From assembly GCA_963806395.1 (NCBI GenBank), contig CAWDYI010000019.1, positions 310,001 through 374,000 on the forward strand: 64,000 nucleotides of DNA, given 5' to 3'. Position 1 is the first letter of the stretch; each line of letters opens with the position of its first letter. Made by a program: the position numbers and the translations under genes. This document shows positions 27,186-35,231 of the stretch, piece after piece. The notes below the pieces were generated by a model. That model did not search any database. It was given only the letters and a program-made list of their open reading frames with translations, and was not told the origin of the DNA. The DNA is from DASSUW01 sp963806395. Its GTDB lineage: Bacteria > Actinomycetota > Thermoleophilia > Solirubrobacterales > Solirubrobacteraceae.

Positions 27186-27987
27186 GAATCTAGGCACCAT
27201 CGCTGAGGGGTTGCTCAAGGAGGACGGCGAATGGTGGATCGTCGTCGCCGCGCTGGTGCTCGCAATCGCGATCGCCTTCCTCGTCGACCGGGCGTTCCAT
27301 CGCCGCGCCGAGCGGCTTGCGCAGGCGGTGATGCGTGGCCACGTCTCACGCGAGACCGACACGCGGCTGCGGTTCCTGCGCCGCTTCGTCTACGCCGCGA
27401 TCCTGCTGGTCGGCCTCGCGATCGCCCTGTCGCAGTTCAGCGGCGTCGACCAGATCGCGGCGAGCCTGCTGGCGTCCGGCGTCGTCGCCGCCGCGATCAT
27501 CGGCTTCGCCGCCCGCCAGACGCTCGCGAACTTCGTCGCCGGCGTGATGCTCGCGATCACGCAGCCGCTGCGCGTCGGCGACTGGGTCACGATCGAGAGC
27601 CACTACGGCGTCGTCGAGGACGTCCGGCTGAACTACACGATCCTGCGCACCGGGGGCGGCCAGCGGATCGTCATCCCGAACGAGCGCCTGGCCGCGGGCA
27701 TCCTCCAGAACGACACGCTGGCGGTCGACGCCGTCGGCCTCGACGTCGCGGTGTGGATCCCGCCCGCGGCGGACGCGGCGCGGGCCGTCGAGGTACTGAC
27801 CGAGGAGTCCGGAGGGGACGTGACGGTCGCCGAGACGGTGCCGTGGGGCGTGCGTCTCGCCGTCGGCGGCGGCCCCGTACCGGCGCCGGAGCGAGGAAAC
27901 CGCGAGGCCGATCTGCGCGCGCGCTGCCACGCCCGGCTGCGGGCGGAAGGGCTGTTGGAGGGTTTCGGCGGGCCGAAACGAAGCTGA
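27184..27987 (+). CDS. MscS-family mechanosensitive ion channel
   Basis: 267 residues. Membrane helices at ~19-38, ~65-85 and ~88-115; the last carries the pore-lining Gly/Ala pattern (GVVAAAIIGFAARQTLANFVAGVML). It is followed by the beta domain QPLRVGDWVTIESHYGVVEDVRLNYTILRT. It protects against osmotic downshock. The start ATG shares two bases with the divergent HAD start, so the mRNA must be leaderless or the promoter lies in the HAD gene. A purine-rich site at 27221-27226 precedes an out-of-frame ATG and is ignored. Confidence 0.92.
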   Translation: MNLGTIAEGLLKEDGEWWIVVAALVLAIAIAFLVDRAFHRRAERLAQAVMRGHVSRETDTRLRFLRRFVYAAILLVGLAIALSQFSGVDQIAASLLASGVVAAAIIGFAARQTLANFVAGVMLAITQPLRVGDWVTIESHYGVVEDVRLNYTILRTGGGQRIVIPNERLAAGILQNDTLAVDAVGLDVAVWIPPAADAARAVEVLTEESGGDVTVAETVPWGVRLAVGGGPVPAPERGNREADLRARCHARLRAEGLLEGFGGPKRS

Positions 27988-28035
27988 ACGGCGTCTACAC
28001 TGGGAGGTTCGCGCCGCGCGCGACTGTGCCCTTCT

Positions 28036-30183
28036 ATGAGCCGTTCGCAACGCACAAGACGACGCCGCCGCGGCCGCGGCCGCCACCGCTCCCAGGCCCT
28101 TCTCGCCGTCATGGTGACGCTGGTCCTCGTCGGCATCGCCGGGCTGTCCGTGGTCGGCTGGGTCGTCTCGACCGCCGCATCGGCCCCCTCGATCTCCTCG
28201 CTGAAGGAGCGCGACCCCGGCGCCAACACCGAGGTGCTCGCCGCCGACGGCACGCGCCTGGGCTTCATCTCGGCCGACGAGCTGAGCCGCCCCGTGAGCG
28301 GCGACGAGCTGCCGAAGGTGCTCAAGGACGCCACGGTCGCAATCGAGGACGAGCGGTTCTATGGCCACGAGGGCGTCGACTACGAGGGCGTGATCCGCGC
28401 CGCCGTCAAGAACTTCGCCAACAAGAAGACCGTCGAGGGCGGCTCCACGCTGACGATGCAGCTGGTGAAGAACCTCTACACAACCGACCGTGCCCGCAGC
28501 GGTCTCGCCGGCTACCAGCGCAAGATCCGCGAGGCGAAGCTGGCGGAGGAGCTCGAGAACGAGCACTCGAAGCAGTGGCTCCTCGACAAGTACCTGAACA
28601 CGACGTCCTACGGCACGGTCGGCGGGCAGACCGCGATCGGCGCCGAGGCGGCGGCGCGCATCTACTTCAACAAGCGCGCACGGAAGCTCACGCTGCGCGA
28701 GGCGGCGCTCCTCGCCGGCCTGCCGCAGGCGCCGTCGCTGTACTCGCCGTTCAAGAACGTCTCCGGCGCCAAGCATCGCCGCAACGCGGTGCTCGACAAG
28801 ATGGCGGAGCTCGGCCTGATCACGCGCGACGCCGCCGAAGGAGCGAAGGCGCGCGGTCTCGGGCTCAAGCCGTCCGACTACTTCAGCCGCCGGCGCGAGG
28901 GCTACTTCTTCGACTACGTCAAGGACGAGCTGATCAAGGAGTACGGCACGAAGACGGTCAAGCTCGGCGGCCTCGTCGTGCACACGACGATCGACCTCGA
29001 GAAGCAGCGCCAGGCACGTGAGGCGATCGCCGCCAAGATGGGCGACATCGGCCCGTCGTCGGCGATCGTGACGATCAACCCGAAGAACGGCTACATCGTC
29101 GCGATGGCGTCGTCGGCCGACTACGCCGAGACGAAGTTCAACCTCGCCGCACAGGGCGCGCGCCAGCCCGGCTCGTCGTTCAAGGTGTTCGCGCTGATGA
29201 CGGCCCTGCGAAACGGCGTGAACCCGCACAGCACGCGGTACACGTCGGTGTCGCCCACGCGCATCAACGACCCGAAGTTCGGCGCGCCGTTCGAGATCAA
29301 GACCTACGGCGGCACGAGCGGCGGCAACATGAACCTCGTCGAGGCCACGCTGCGGTCCGACAACTCGGTCTACATCCAGCTCGCGCTCGACCTCGGGCCG
29401 GAGAAGGTCGCCGACACCGCGGTCGACATGGGCATCAAGCGCCGGCACGTCCACGGCTACCCGGCCGAGTCGCTCGGCGGCCTCGAGAACGGCGTCTCCC
29501 CGCTCGAGATGGCGACCGCGTACGCGACGATCGCCTCCGGCGGCTACCGCAACCGGCCGACCGCGATCACCAAGGTGACCCACGAGAGCACCGGGAAGTC
29601 GGAGCTGCCGCGCCGCTGGCGCCCCCACCGCACGAAGATCTTCCCGGACGGCGTCACGTACGAGGCGACCAAGATCCTCCAGCAGAACATCACCGGCGGC
29701 ACCGGCGGGCTGGCCGGGATCGGCTGCCCGGCCGGCGGCAAGACCGGGACGACCGACCTCAACACCGACGCCTGGTTCGTGGGCTTCACGCCGCGGCTGT
29801 CTACCGCCGTCTGGGTCGGCTACCCGAACGACCGCACCCAGATGAACGGCCTGTACTTCGGCCGCAACGTCGACGGCGGCACGTTCCCGGCCGCGATCTG
29901 GGGCGCCTACATGATGCAGGCGAAGGGCCGCTACTGCGGCGACTTCCGGCAGCCGAAGGAGCCGTTCCAGTCCTCCTCGTTCTCCGGCGACTACGCGAGC
30001 ACGGGCGGCAACAGGCTCGGTTTCGGGGACAAGCCGGAGGAGGACGAGGAGGCCGAGCCCGAGGAGCCCGCGGAGGAGAACGACGCACCCGAGGGCGGCA
30101 CCGAATTCGATCCGGAGAAGTACGAGGCGGCCCCGCAGCCTGCGCCCGACACGGGCGACGGCGGGGACGGCACGACCCCCTGA
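28036..30183 (+). CDS. Class A penicillin-binding protein (transglycosylase-transpeptidase)
   Basis: 715 residues. Very basic cytoplasmic N-terminus, one membrane helix (~22-45). GT51 domain: EDERFYGHEGVD and GGSTLTMQLVKN with catalytic Glu. Transpeptidase domain: GSSFK (SxxK), SDNS (SxN) and GKTGTT (KTG). An acidic C-terminal tail rich in Glu and Pro follows. It polymerises and cross-links peptidoglycan outside the membrane. A TACACT box at 27993-27998 is a possible -10, with ~30 bp to the ATG. Confidence 0.94.
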   Translation: MSRSQRTRRRRRGRGRHRSQALLAVMVTLVLVGIAGLSVVGWVVSTAASAPSISSLKERDPGANTEVLAADGTRLGFISADELSRPVSGDELPKVLKDATVAIEDERFYGHEGVDYEGVIRAAVKNFANKKTVEGGSTLTMQLVKNLYTTDRARSGLAGYQRKIREAKLAEELENEHSKQWLLDKYLNTTSYGTVGGQTAIGAEAAARIYFNKRARKLTLREAALLAGLPQAPSLYSPFKNVSGAKHRRNAVLDKMAELGLITRDAAEGAKARGLGLKPSDYFSRRREGYFFDYVKDELIKEYGTKTVKLGGLVVHTTIDLEKQRQAREAIAAKMGDIGPSSAIVTINPKNGYIVAMASSADYAETKFNLAAQGARQPGSSFKVFALMTALRNGVNPHSTRYTSVSPTRINDPKFGAPFEIKTYGGTSGGNMNLVEATLRSDNSVYIQLALDLGPEKVADTAVDMGIKRRHVHGYPAESLGGLENGVSPLEMATAYATIASGGYRNRPTAITKVTHESTGKSELPRRWRPHRTKIFPDGVTYEATKILQQNITGGTGGLAGIGCPAGGKTGTTDLNTDAWFVGFTPRLSTAVWVGYPNDRTQMNGLYFGRNVDGGTFPAAIWGAYMMQAKGRYCGDFRQPKEPFQSSSFSGDYASTGGNRLGFGDKPEEDEEAEPEEPAEENDAPEGGTEFDPEKYEAAPQPAPDTGDGGDGTTP

Positions 30184-30215
30184 GTGTGCAGCCCTTTCTC
30201 GTAGGCCGCTGCGAC

Positions 30216-30327
30216 TGGTATAAACCCGCCGTCAGGGCCGCCTGCGAAGCGGCATGAGCATGCGGGAAGGCAGTGCCGGCAGCACACCTCGCGCATCCAG
30301 ACCAAGGCAGCGGAGGTGCTGCAGCAG
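30216..30327 (+). promoter_or_regulatory. Extended -10 promoter and ~100-base leader of the cold-shock gene
   Basis: TGG-TATAAA at 30216-30224 is an extended -10 element, the best A/T-rich promoter box in the window. The transcript would have a leader of roughly 100 bases, containing a small hairpin (GCCGC 30237-30241 with GCGGC 30249-30253) and GGAGG near 30312. Long structured leaders are typical of cspA-type genes, where they control translation with temperature; that use here is inference. Confidence 0.5.
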
Positions 30328-30531
30328 ATGCCAACCGGAGTCGTGAAGTGGTTCAGCGATGAGAAGGGCTTCGGATTCGTCACGCCCGATGACGGAGGGC
30401 AGGACGCGTTCGTGCACTTCTCCGCGATCCAAGGCGACGGGTTCCGCACGCTTGCCGAGGGTGCCAAGGTCGAGTACGAGCTCGGCGAGAGCCCCAAGGG
30501 CCCGCAGGCGACCGACGTGCGGTTGATCTGA
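30328..30531 (+). CDS. Cold-shock domain protein (CspA family)
   Basis: 67 residues from the ATG at 30328; a GTG at 30316 would add four residues and is less like the family start M-TGVVKWF. RNA-binding motifs are KGFGFVTP (RNP1) and DAFVHFS (RNP2). It acts as an RNA chaperone. It lies 14 bp upstream of infA, so both could be on one transcript. Confidence 0.95.
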   Translation: MPTGVVKWFSDEKGFGFVTPDDGGQDAFVHFSAIQGDGFRTLAEGAKVEYELGESPKGPQATDVRLI

Positions 30532-30545
30532 GGACACGGTCCGGC

Positions 30546-30764
30546 TTGGCGAAGGAAGAGAAGGTCGAGTTCGAGGGCGAGGTGGTGGAGGCGCTCCCGA
30601 ACGCCATGTTCCGGGTGCAGCTCGACAACGGGCACGAGGTGCTCGGCCACGTCGCAGGCAAGATGCGGCGGTTCCGCATCCGGATCCTGCCGGGCGACCG
30701 GGTTCGCGTCGAGGTCTCGCCGTACGACCTCAACCGCGCCCGCATCGTCTATCGCCACCGGTAG
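30546..30764 (+). CDS. infA: Translation initiation factor IF-1
   Basis: 72 residues from a TTG start (30546), following AKEEKVEFEGEVVEALPN, the standard IF-1 N-terminus, and ending with LNRARIVYRHR. One OB-fold that binds the 30S A site. It is away from the ribosomal protein operons where most bacteria keep infA; the main operon may hold another copy. A TTG start on an initiation factor limits its own translation, as infC does with AUU; whether this matters here is open. Confidence 0.94.
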   Translation: MAKEEKVEFEGEVVEALPNAMFRVQLDNGHEVLGHVAGKMRRFRIRILPGDRVRVEVSPYDLNRARIVYRHR

Positions 30765-30783
30765 GAGGCGCCCGCCCGGAGCG

Positions 30784-31728
30784 ATGCGCGAGCTCGCGCT
30801 GATCGAGGCGATCGCCGGCGTGCTCGAGCGCCGGCCGGGCTCGCGGGTGCTCCGCTGGCTGGGCGACGACTGCGCCGTCCTGCGCGCGGGCGGCGTGGCC
30901 GCCGTGTCGGTCGACGTGATGGTCGACGGCACGCACTTCCGGCTCGGGAGCGGGTGCACGGCCGAGGACGCCGGCTTCCGCGCGCTCGCCGGCGCGGTCT
31001 CCGACCTCGCCGCGATGGGCGCCGAACCCGGCGAGGCCTTCCTGTCGGTGGTCCTCCCGGAGACCCTCGACGACGTCGACGTGGTCGCCCTGCACGCGGG
31101 TGCGGAGGCACTGGCCGCCGAGTGCGGCGTCACGATCGCCGGCGGCGACCTGGCGGCCGGCCCCGCGCTCACGATCGCCGTCACCGTGATCGGCTGGGCC
31201 GAGGACGAGGGTCGCCTCGTCGGCCGCGACGGGGCGCAGGCGGGGGACCTCGTCGGCGTCACCGGCGACCTGGGGGCAGCGGCGGCCGGGCACGCGGTGC
31301 TCGAAGGCCGCGCCGAAGGCCCTGCCGCGCTCGCCGGCCGCTATCTGCGCCCACGGCCGCGCCTGGCCGAGGGCCGCGCCCTGGCCGCAGCCGGCGCGCG
31401 CGCGATGCTCGACGTCTCGGACGGGGTCGCACTCGACGCTCGGCGGCTGGCCGAGGCCAGCGGCCTGCGGCTCGAGCTCGACGCGACGGCACTGCCGGTC
31501 ACGCCCGCCGTCGCGGAGATCGCGCGGGCGCTGGGCATCAGCGCAGCCGAGCTCGGCGCCACCGGGGGGGAGGACTTCGAGCTGCTCTTCTGCGTGCCGC
31601 CCGACGCGCGGGCGGCCGCCGAGGCGGCAGCCGACGTCACGTGGATCGGCCGCGCCACGGCCGGGGTGCCCGGCGTCGAATGGCGCGGTGATCCGTCAGC
31701 AGCCGCCTGGCGCGGCTACGAGCACTGA
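30784..31728 (+). CDS. thiL: Thiamine-monophosphate kinase
   Basis: 314 residues. ThiL phosphorylates thiamine phosphate to thiamine diphosphate, the last step of the cofactor pathway. Motifs are LGDDCAV, VDVMVDGTHF, GAVSDLAAMGA, GGDLA and GGEDFELLF, as in the AIRS/ThiL family. It lies 19 bp after infA on the same strand. Its 3' end overlaps the convergent FlgM-like gene by 13 bp. No TPP riboswitch was seen. Confidence 0.94.
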   Translation: MRELALIEAIAGVLERRPGSRVLRWLGDDCAVLRAGGVAAVSVDVMVDGTHFRLGSGCTAEDAGFRALAGAVSDLAAMGAEPGEAFLSVVLPETLDDVDVVALHAGAEALAAECGVTIAGGDLAAGPALTIAVTVIGWAEDEGRLVGRDGAQAGDLVGVTGDLGAAAAGHAVLEGRAEGPAALAGRYLRPRPRLAEGRALAAAGARAMLDVSDGVALDARRLAEASGLRLELDATALPVTPAVAEIARALGISAAELGATGGEDFELLFCVPPDARAAAEAAADVTWIGRATAGVPGVEWRGDPSAAAWRGYEH

Positions 31729-31973
31729 CGTTCGCGACGCGAGTCGAGCAGCCGCTGGAAGATGGCGTCCGCCACCTTGTGCGGGTCGACCGCGTAGTCG
31801 TTGCGCTCGATGCGCTCACGAAGCAGTTCCATGTCGATCCTCCGTGACTCGTCCTGGCGTGCGAAGCGGCGTCCGCTGCCGGTCTCGTTTCGGATTGCAA
31901 GTACCGTCATGTGAACGTAGTTCGTCACACCTCCGCCATGCGCTAATGGGGTTAGCACCCGAATGCGCCTCAT
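31716..31973 (-). CDS. FlgM-like anti-sigma factor domain protein
   Basis: 85 residues if it starts at 31973, where its ATG overlaps the sortase stop (ATGA); an ATG at 31910 is an alternative. The C-terminal part (IDMELLRERIERNDYAVDPH, then KVADAIFQRLL) matches the FlgM sigma-28-binding region, with the usual VD..KVADAI core. FlgM holds FliA inactive until the flagellar hook is built. No flagellar gene is in the window, and the coupling to a sortase is unexpected, so a different sigma factor target is possible. Confidence 0.65.
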   Translation of the reverse strand: MRRIRVLTPLAHGGGVTNYVHMTVLAIRNETGSGRRFARQDESRRIDMELLRERIERNDYAVDPHKVADAIFQRLLDSRRERQCS

Positions 31974-32665
31974 CGCGGGATCTCCGACTCCAGCCGCGCG
32001 AACACGATGATCCGCTGAGCGGCGGAGTAGAGCGGATGACAGGCCGAAAGGACGAGCCGGTCGTGGGCTACGCGGTCGGTCACCGAGAGCTCCGTCGGGG
32101 GTACGATCTTCGTCCGTTCGACCCGGTACATGAAGCGCGCATAAGGCATCCTCAGCTCGATCCGGTCGCCGCGGTGGAGCTTGTCGACATTGCGGAACGG
32201 CGCGCCGTACGTCGTGCGGTGCCCGGCGATCGCGACCGTGCCCCGCTCACCCGGCATCGGCGTCGCCGGATAGTGGCCGGGCCCCTTGCGCAGGTCGCCC
32301 GTCCCGGTGCCCTGAACGAACACGTCCGAGACCCCGATCTCGGGGATCAGGATGCGGCCCATGGGGTCGCCCGCCGCCAGCCGCCGCCTCAGCGCGCGGG
32401 CACGGAACGCCAGGCGGCGCTTGGGGTCGGGGATCTTCTCCAGCGCGCGCTTCTCGGCGGGCTCGAGCGGCACCCGCTCGAGCTCGGTGAGCTTGTCGCC
32501 CAGCTCCCCCTGCTGGAAGTGGGCATAGACCGCCGACACCGGCTCCTGCCAGACGAAGGTCGCAACAGCGTCGGCGAGCAGGATCGCGCCCGCCACGATC
32601 AGCATGCTCGAGAAGGTGCGCAGCGCGCGGCGGACCCGCGAGCCGCGTGTGGCCGTGGCGGTCAT
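31970..32665 (-). CDS. Sortase (class D/E-like)
   Basis: 231 residues. N-terminal membrane helix (~18-40) and a sortase domain with catalytic His in AGHRTTYGAPF, Cys in LSACHPLYSA and Arg in AQRIIVFAR. A charged helical spacer (~60-100) separates them. Sortases join cell-wall sorting motifs to peptidoglycan; no C-terminal LPxTG-type substrate is in the window. ATG overlaps the stop of the M28-like gene and its stop overlaps the FlgM-like start, so three genes are translationally coupled. Confidence 0.92.
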   Translation of the reverse strand: MTATATRGSRVRRALRTFSSMLIVAGAILLADAVATFVWQEPVSAVYAHFQQGELGDKLTELERVPLEPAEKRALEKIPDPKRRLAFRARALRRRLAAGDPMGRILIPEIGVSDVFVQGTGTGDLRKGPGHYPATPMPGERGTVAIAGHRTTYGAPFRNVDKLHRGDRIELRMPYARFMYRVERTKIVPPTELSVTDRVAHDRLVLSACHPLYSAAQRIIVFARLESEIPR

Positions 32666-34467
32666 CGCCGCAGGGCAGACTCCGTGCCCCCGAGCGAGCC
32701 CGGCCCGGCGTAGGTGGCCGGACCGCGCGTCCGCAGCGGCTCGGGGTCGGCGTTCGCCGCGACACGGTGGCGCGTGCGCATGATCGCGAGCAGGCCGGCG
32801 AGGCACGCGAGCAGCGCCGCCGCCACGAATGCGACGGCGAACGACAGCTGGCCGGACGCGACGGAGAGTGTCGCCAGCCAGACCTCCTCGAGCGGGTCGA
32901 GCGCGAGCGCGGTCGCGTAGTAGAGCGCGACCAGCGCGAAGGGCAGCAGCCCGGCGGCGACCGCCGCCGCACCCGGCCAGCCACGCAGGCGGGTCGCCGG
33001 CGCGGCGGCGAACAGCCACAGGTGGGCGGCGGGCAGCATCAGCCCGGCCGCGTACGGGTTGACCACCCACACGACCGCGGTGAGCGTGCACAGCACCGCC
33101 CCGGTCGCCGCCGCGAGGCCACCCGCGGACGGGCTAATGCGCGTGCCCGCCCGCGCAAGGATCAGCGGGCGCAGGCCGAACCAGCCGAGCGCCAGCACGA
33201 GCACGACCGAAGCGAGCGTCAACGCGCCCGCGCGATCGAGTGGCGGCAGCGGGAGCATCGGCGCGTCCGGCGGTTCGAGCGCTCCGGTGGCGCCGAGCGC
33301 GCGCACCCACAGCCATGCGAGCAGCACCGGCAGCGCGACGGTGCCGAGCCACGCGAACCACGGCGCCACGGCAATCCGCCGCCGGCGAACGCGGAAGAAG
33401 CCGTCCAGCGCGGTCAGCAACGCGGGCAGCAGCAGCGTGCCGACGAGCAGCCGGACTGCCCAGTCCGGCAGCACGTTGCGCATCGTGACGATGCCCTGGG
33501 GACTGCCGGCGAACGCGGGCCTGGCGCCGGCGCGGTCGTTCTGCCCAGGTCCGGCGGCGTCGACCGCCATCACCGCGCGCAGCGCGGCGCGACCGAAGCG
33601 CTGCAGGCGGCCGCGCCGCACCGCCTCGTCGGGCCGCGGGCCGCGTTCGCCCGAGACGCCGATCATCACGGCCGGCAGCGACGCGTCGGCCATCACGCCC
33701 TGCTCGGAGACGGTCAGCGGCAACGCCCGCCGGATCCACTGCGCCGTGGCGCGGCTGGCGCCGGGCCGCCCGACCTCGGCGCGCACGGCGTTCTCCACCG
33801 TGCGCACGACGGCGAGCGGCAGCGGGCCAGACCCGAGCGACCACGGCGTGACCCACGGCCGCGCGGCGCGCGTGCCGGCGAGGTCGCCGAGCACGAGCAC
33901 GGCGTCGATCGGCCCGTCCGCCGCACGCTCGGCCCACGCGCGCGCGCCTGTGAAGCCCTGTGTCGCGCCGGAGGTCGAGACGAGCACCAGCGTCTTGCGC
34001 AGCTCGCGCGCTCGGAACAGGCGGGCCAGCTCGAGCATCGCCGCCGTGCCCGAGAGCTCGGCCAGCCCGGGCCGTGCGAGCGAGTCGCGATGCGAGATCA
34101 CGACGATCCGCCGGCTCGACAGCCCCGGCCGCACGCCCACGACCGTCTCGACGTCGCCCGTCTGCTCGCGCGTCACGCGGAACGCCGGCCGGTCGGTCCG
34201 GTCGGCGGCGCCCAGCGTGTCGGCGACGCGATCGGCGAGCGCGCCGTCATCGGCCGATCCCGGCTGCCGGGCCGGGAACGAGCGGCCGAGCTCGGTGAGC
34301 GAGTTCCGCAGCGGGGCCCTGCTGCCGAAGGCGCGCTCACCGTCGAACGCGTCGGCAGCCAGCGGCGACACAGCCGCGGGCGGGCGATCGGCGAGTGAGA
34401 ACGCGGCGACGAACAGCGCAACGAGCGCCGGGAGGAAGGCAGCCCGATAGACCCGAACGTCGAGCAC
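32662..34467 (-). CDS. Membrane M28-like peptidase homologue, probably inactive
   Basis: 601 residues: a signal anchor (~8-26), an M28-type alpha/beta domain (~55-310), then about eight membrane helices. The first M28 metal motif reads VVISHRDSLA, but the next conserved segment, usually GAxDNAxG with a bridging Asp, is PGLAELSGTAAMLELAR and lacks it. Zinc binding is therefore doubtful, and the domain may be a receptor or scaffold like other dead M28 members. It heads the operon with sortase and the FlgM-like gene. It is divergent from the response regulator. Confidence 0.8.
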   Translation of the reverse strand: MLDVRVYRAAFLPALVALFVAAFSLADRPPAAVSPLAADAFDGERAFGSRAPLRNSLTELGRSFPARQPGSADDGALADRVADTLGAADRTDRPAFRVTREQTGDVETVVGVRPGLSSRRIVVISHRDSLARPGLAELSGTAAMLELARLFRARELRKTLVLVSTSGATQGFTGARAWAERAADGPIDAVLVLGDLAGTRAARPWVTPWSLGSGPLPLAVVRTVENAVRAEVGRPGASRATAQWIRRALPLTVSEQGVMADASLPAVMIGVSGERGPRPDEAVRRGRLQRFGRAALRAVMAVDAAGPGQNDRAGARPAFAGSPQGIVTMRNVLPDWAVRLLVGTLLLPALLTALDGFFRVRRRRIAVAPWFAWLGTVALPVLLAWLWVRALGATGALEPPDAPMLPLPPLDRAGALTLASVVLVLALGWFGLRPLILARAGTRISPSAGGLAAATGAVLCTLTAVVWVVNPYAAGLMLPAAHLWLFAAAPATRLRGWPGAAAVAAGLLPFALVALYYATALALDPLEEVWLATLSVASGQLSFAVAFVAAALLACLAGLLAIMRTRHRVAANADPEPLRTRGPATYAGPGSLGGTESALRR

Positions 34468-34513
34468 TTAGGACGAGGGTATCGCCCGCCACTATCCTCG
34501 ACCCAGAGCCAAC

Positions 34514-35224
34514 ATGACCGATCGCGCTCCACGCATACTTCTCGTAGACGACGAGCAGCCGATTCAGACGCTTCTCTCGTTCCCACTACAGCGCGACGGC
34601 TACGAGGTGGTCGCGGCGTCCGACGGCAACGAAGCGCTTGCACGCTTCTCCGAGCAGCAGTTCGATCTCGTGGTGCTCGACCTGATGCTGCCGCGGATGG
34701 ACGGCCTCGAGGTCTGCAAGCGCCTGCGCGCGAAGGGCTCGACGGTGCCGATCATCATGCTCACCGCCAAGTCGGAGGAGATCGACAAGGTGCTCGGGCT
34801 CGAGCTGGGCGCCGACGACTACATCACCAAGCCGTTCTCGATGCGCGAGTTCCGCTCGCGCGTGAAGGCCGCGCTGCGCCGCTCCGGCATGGCCCACCCG
34901 GAGACCGACGACGAGCAGCCGATCACGGTCCGCGGCCTGCGCATCGATCCGACCAAGCGCACGGTCGTGCGCGACGGCGAGACCGTGGCGACGACGTTCG
35001 TCGAGTTCGAGATCCTCACCGCGCTGGCGCGCGCGCCGGGGCGCGTGTTCACGCGCGACATGCTGCTCGCGCGCGTGTGGGGGGACTCGGCGTACCGCGA
35101 TCCACGCACCATCGACGTCCACATCCGGCACCTGCGCGAGAAGATCGAGGAAGACCCGAAGGAGCCGGAGTACCTCTTCACCGTGCGCGGCGTCGGCTAC
35201 CGCTTCAGGGACGTGGAGGAGTAG
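34514..35224 (+). CDS. OmpR/PhoB-family response regulator
   Basis: 236 residues. Receiver domain with DDE at 12-14, phosphoacceptor D56 in VLDLMLP, T in MLTAK and K in YITKPF. The C-terminal winged helix has TTFVEFEILTALARAPGRVFTRDMLLARVWG, then RTIDVHIRHLREKI. It binds DNA when phosphorylated by the kinase encoded next. TATCCT at 34493-34498 is a possible -10 box 15 bp before the ATG. Confidence 0.95.
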   Translation: MTDRAPRILLVDDEQPIQTLLSFPLQRDGYEVVAASDGNEALARFSEQQFDLVVLDLMLPRMDGLEVCKRLRAKGSTVPIIMLTAKSEEIDKVLGLELGADDYITKPFSMREFRSRVKAALRRSGMAHPETDDEQPITVRGLRIDPTKRTVVRDGETVATTFVEFEILTALARAPGRVFTRDMLLARVWGDSAYRDPRTIDVHIRHLREKIEEDPKEPEYLFTVRGVGYRFRDVEE

Positions 35225-35231
35225 CGCCCGC

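Noticed and set aside
27231..27560. ATG with AAGGAGG upstream inside mscS
   Set aside because: The ribosome-site match is good, but the frame is Arg-rich shadow sequence and the MscS frame carries all helices and the beta domain.
27346..29628. Minus-strand frame of 760 codons
   Set aside because: Shadow of the MscS and penicillin-binding protein genes, whose catalytic motifs are intact on the plus strand.
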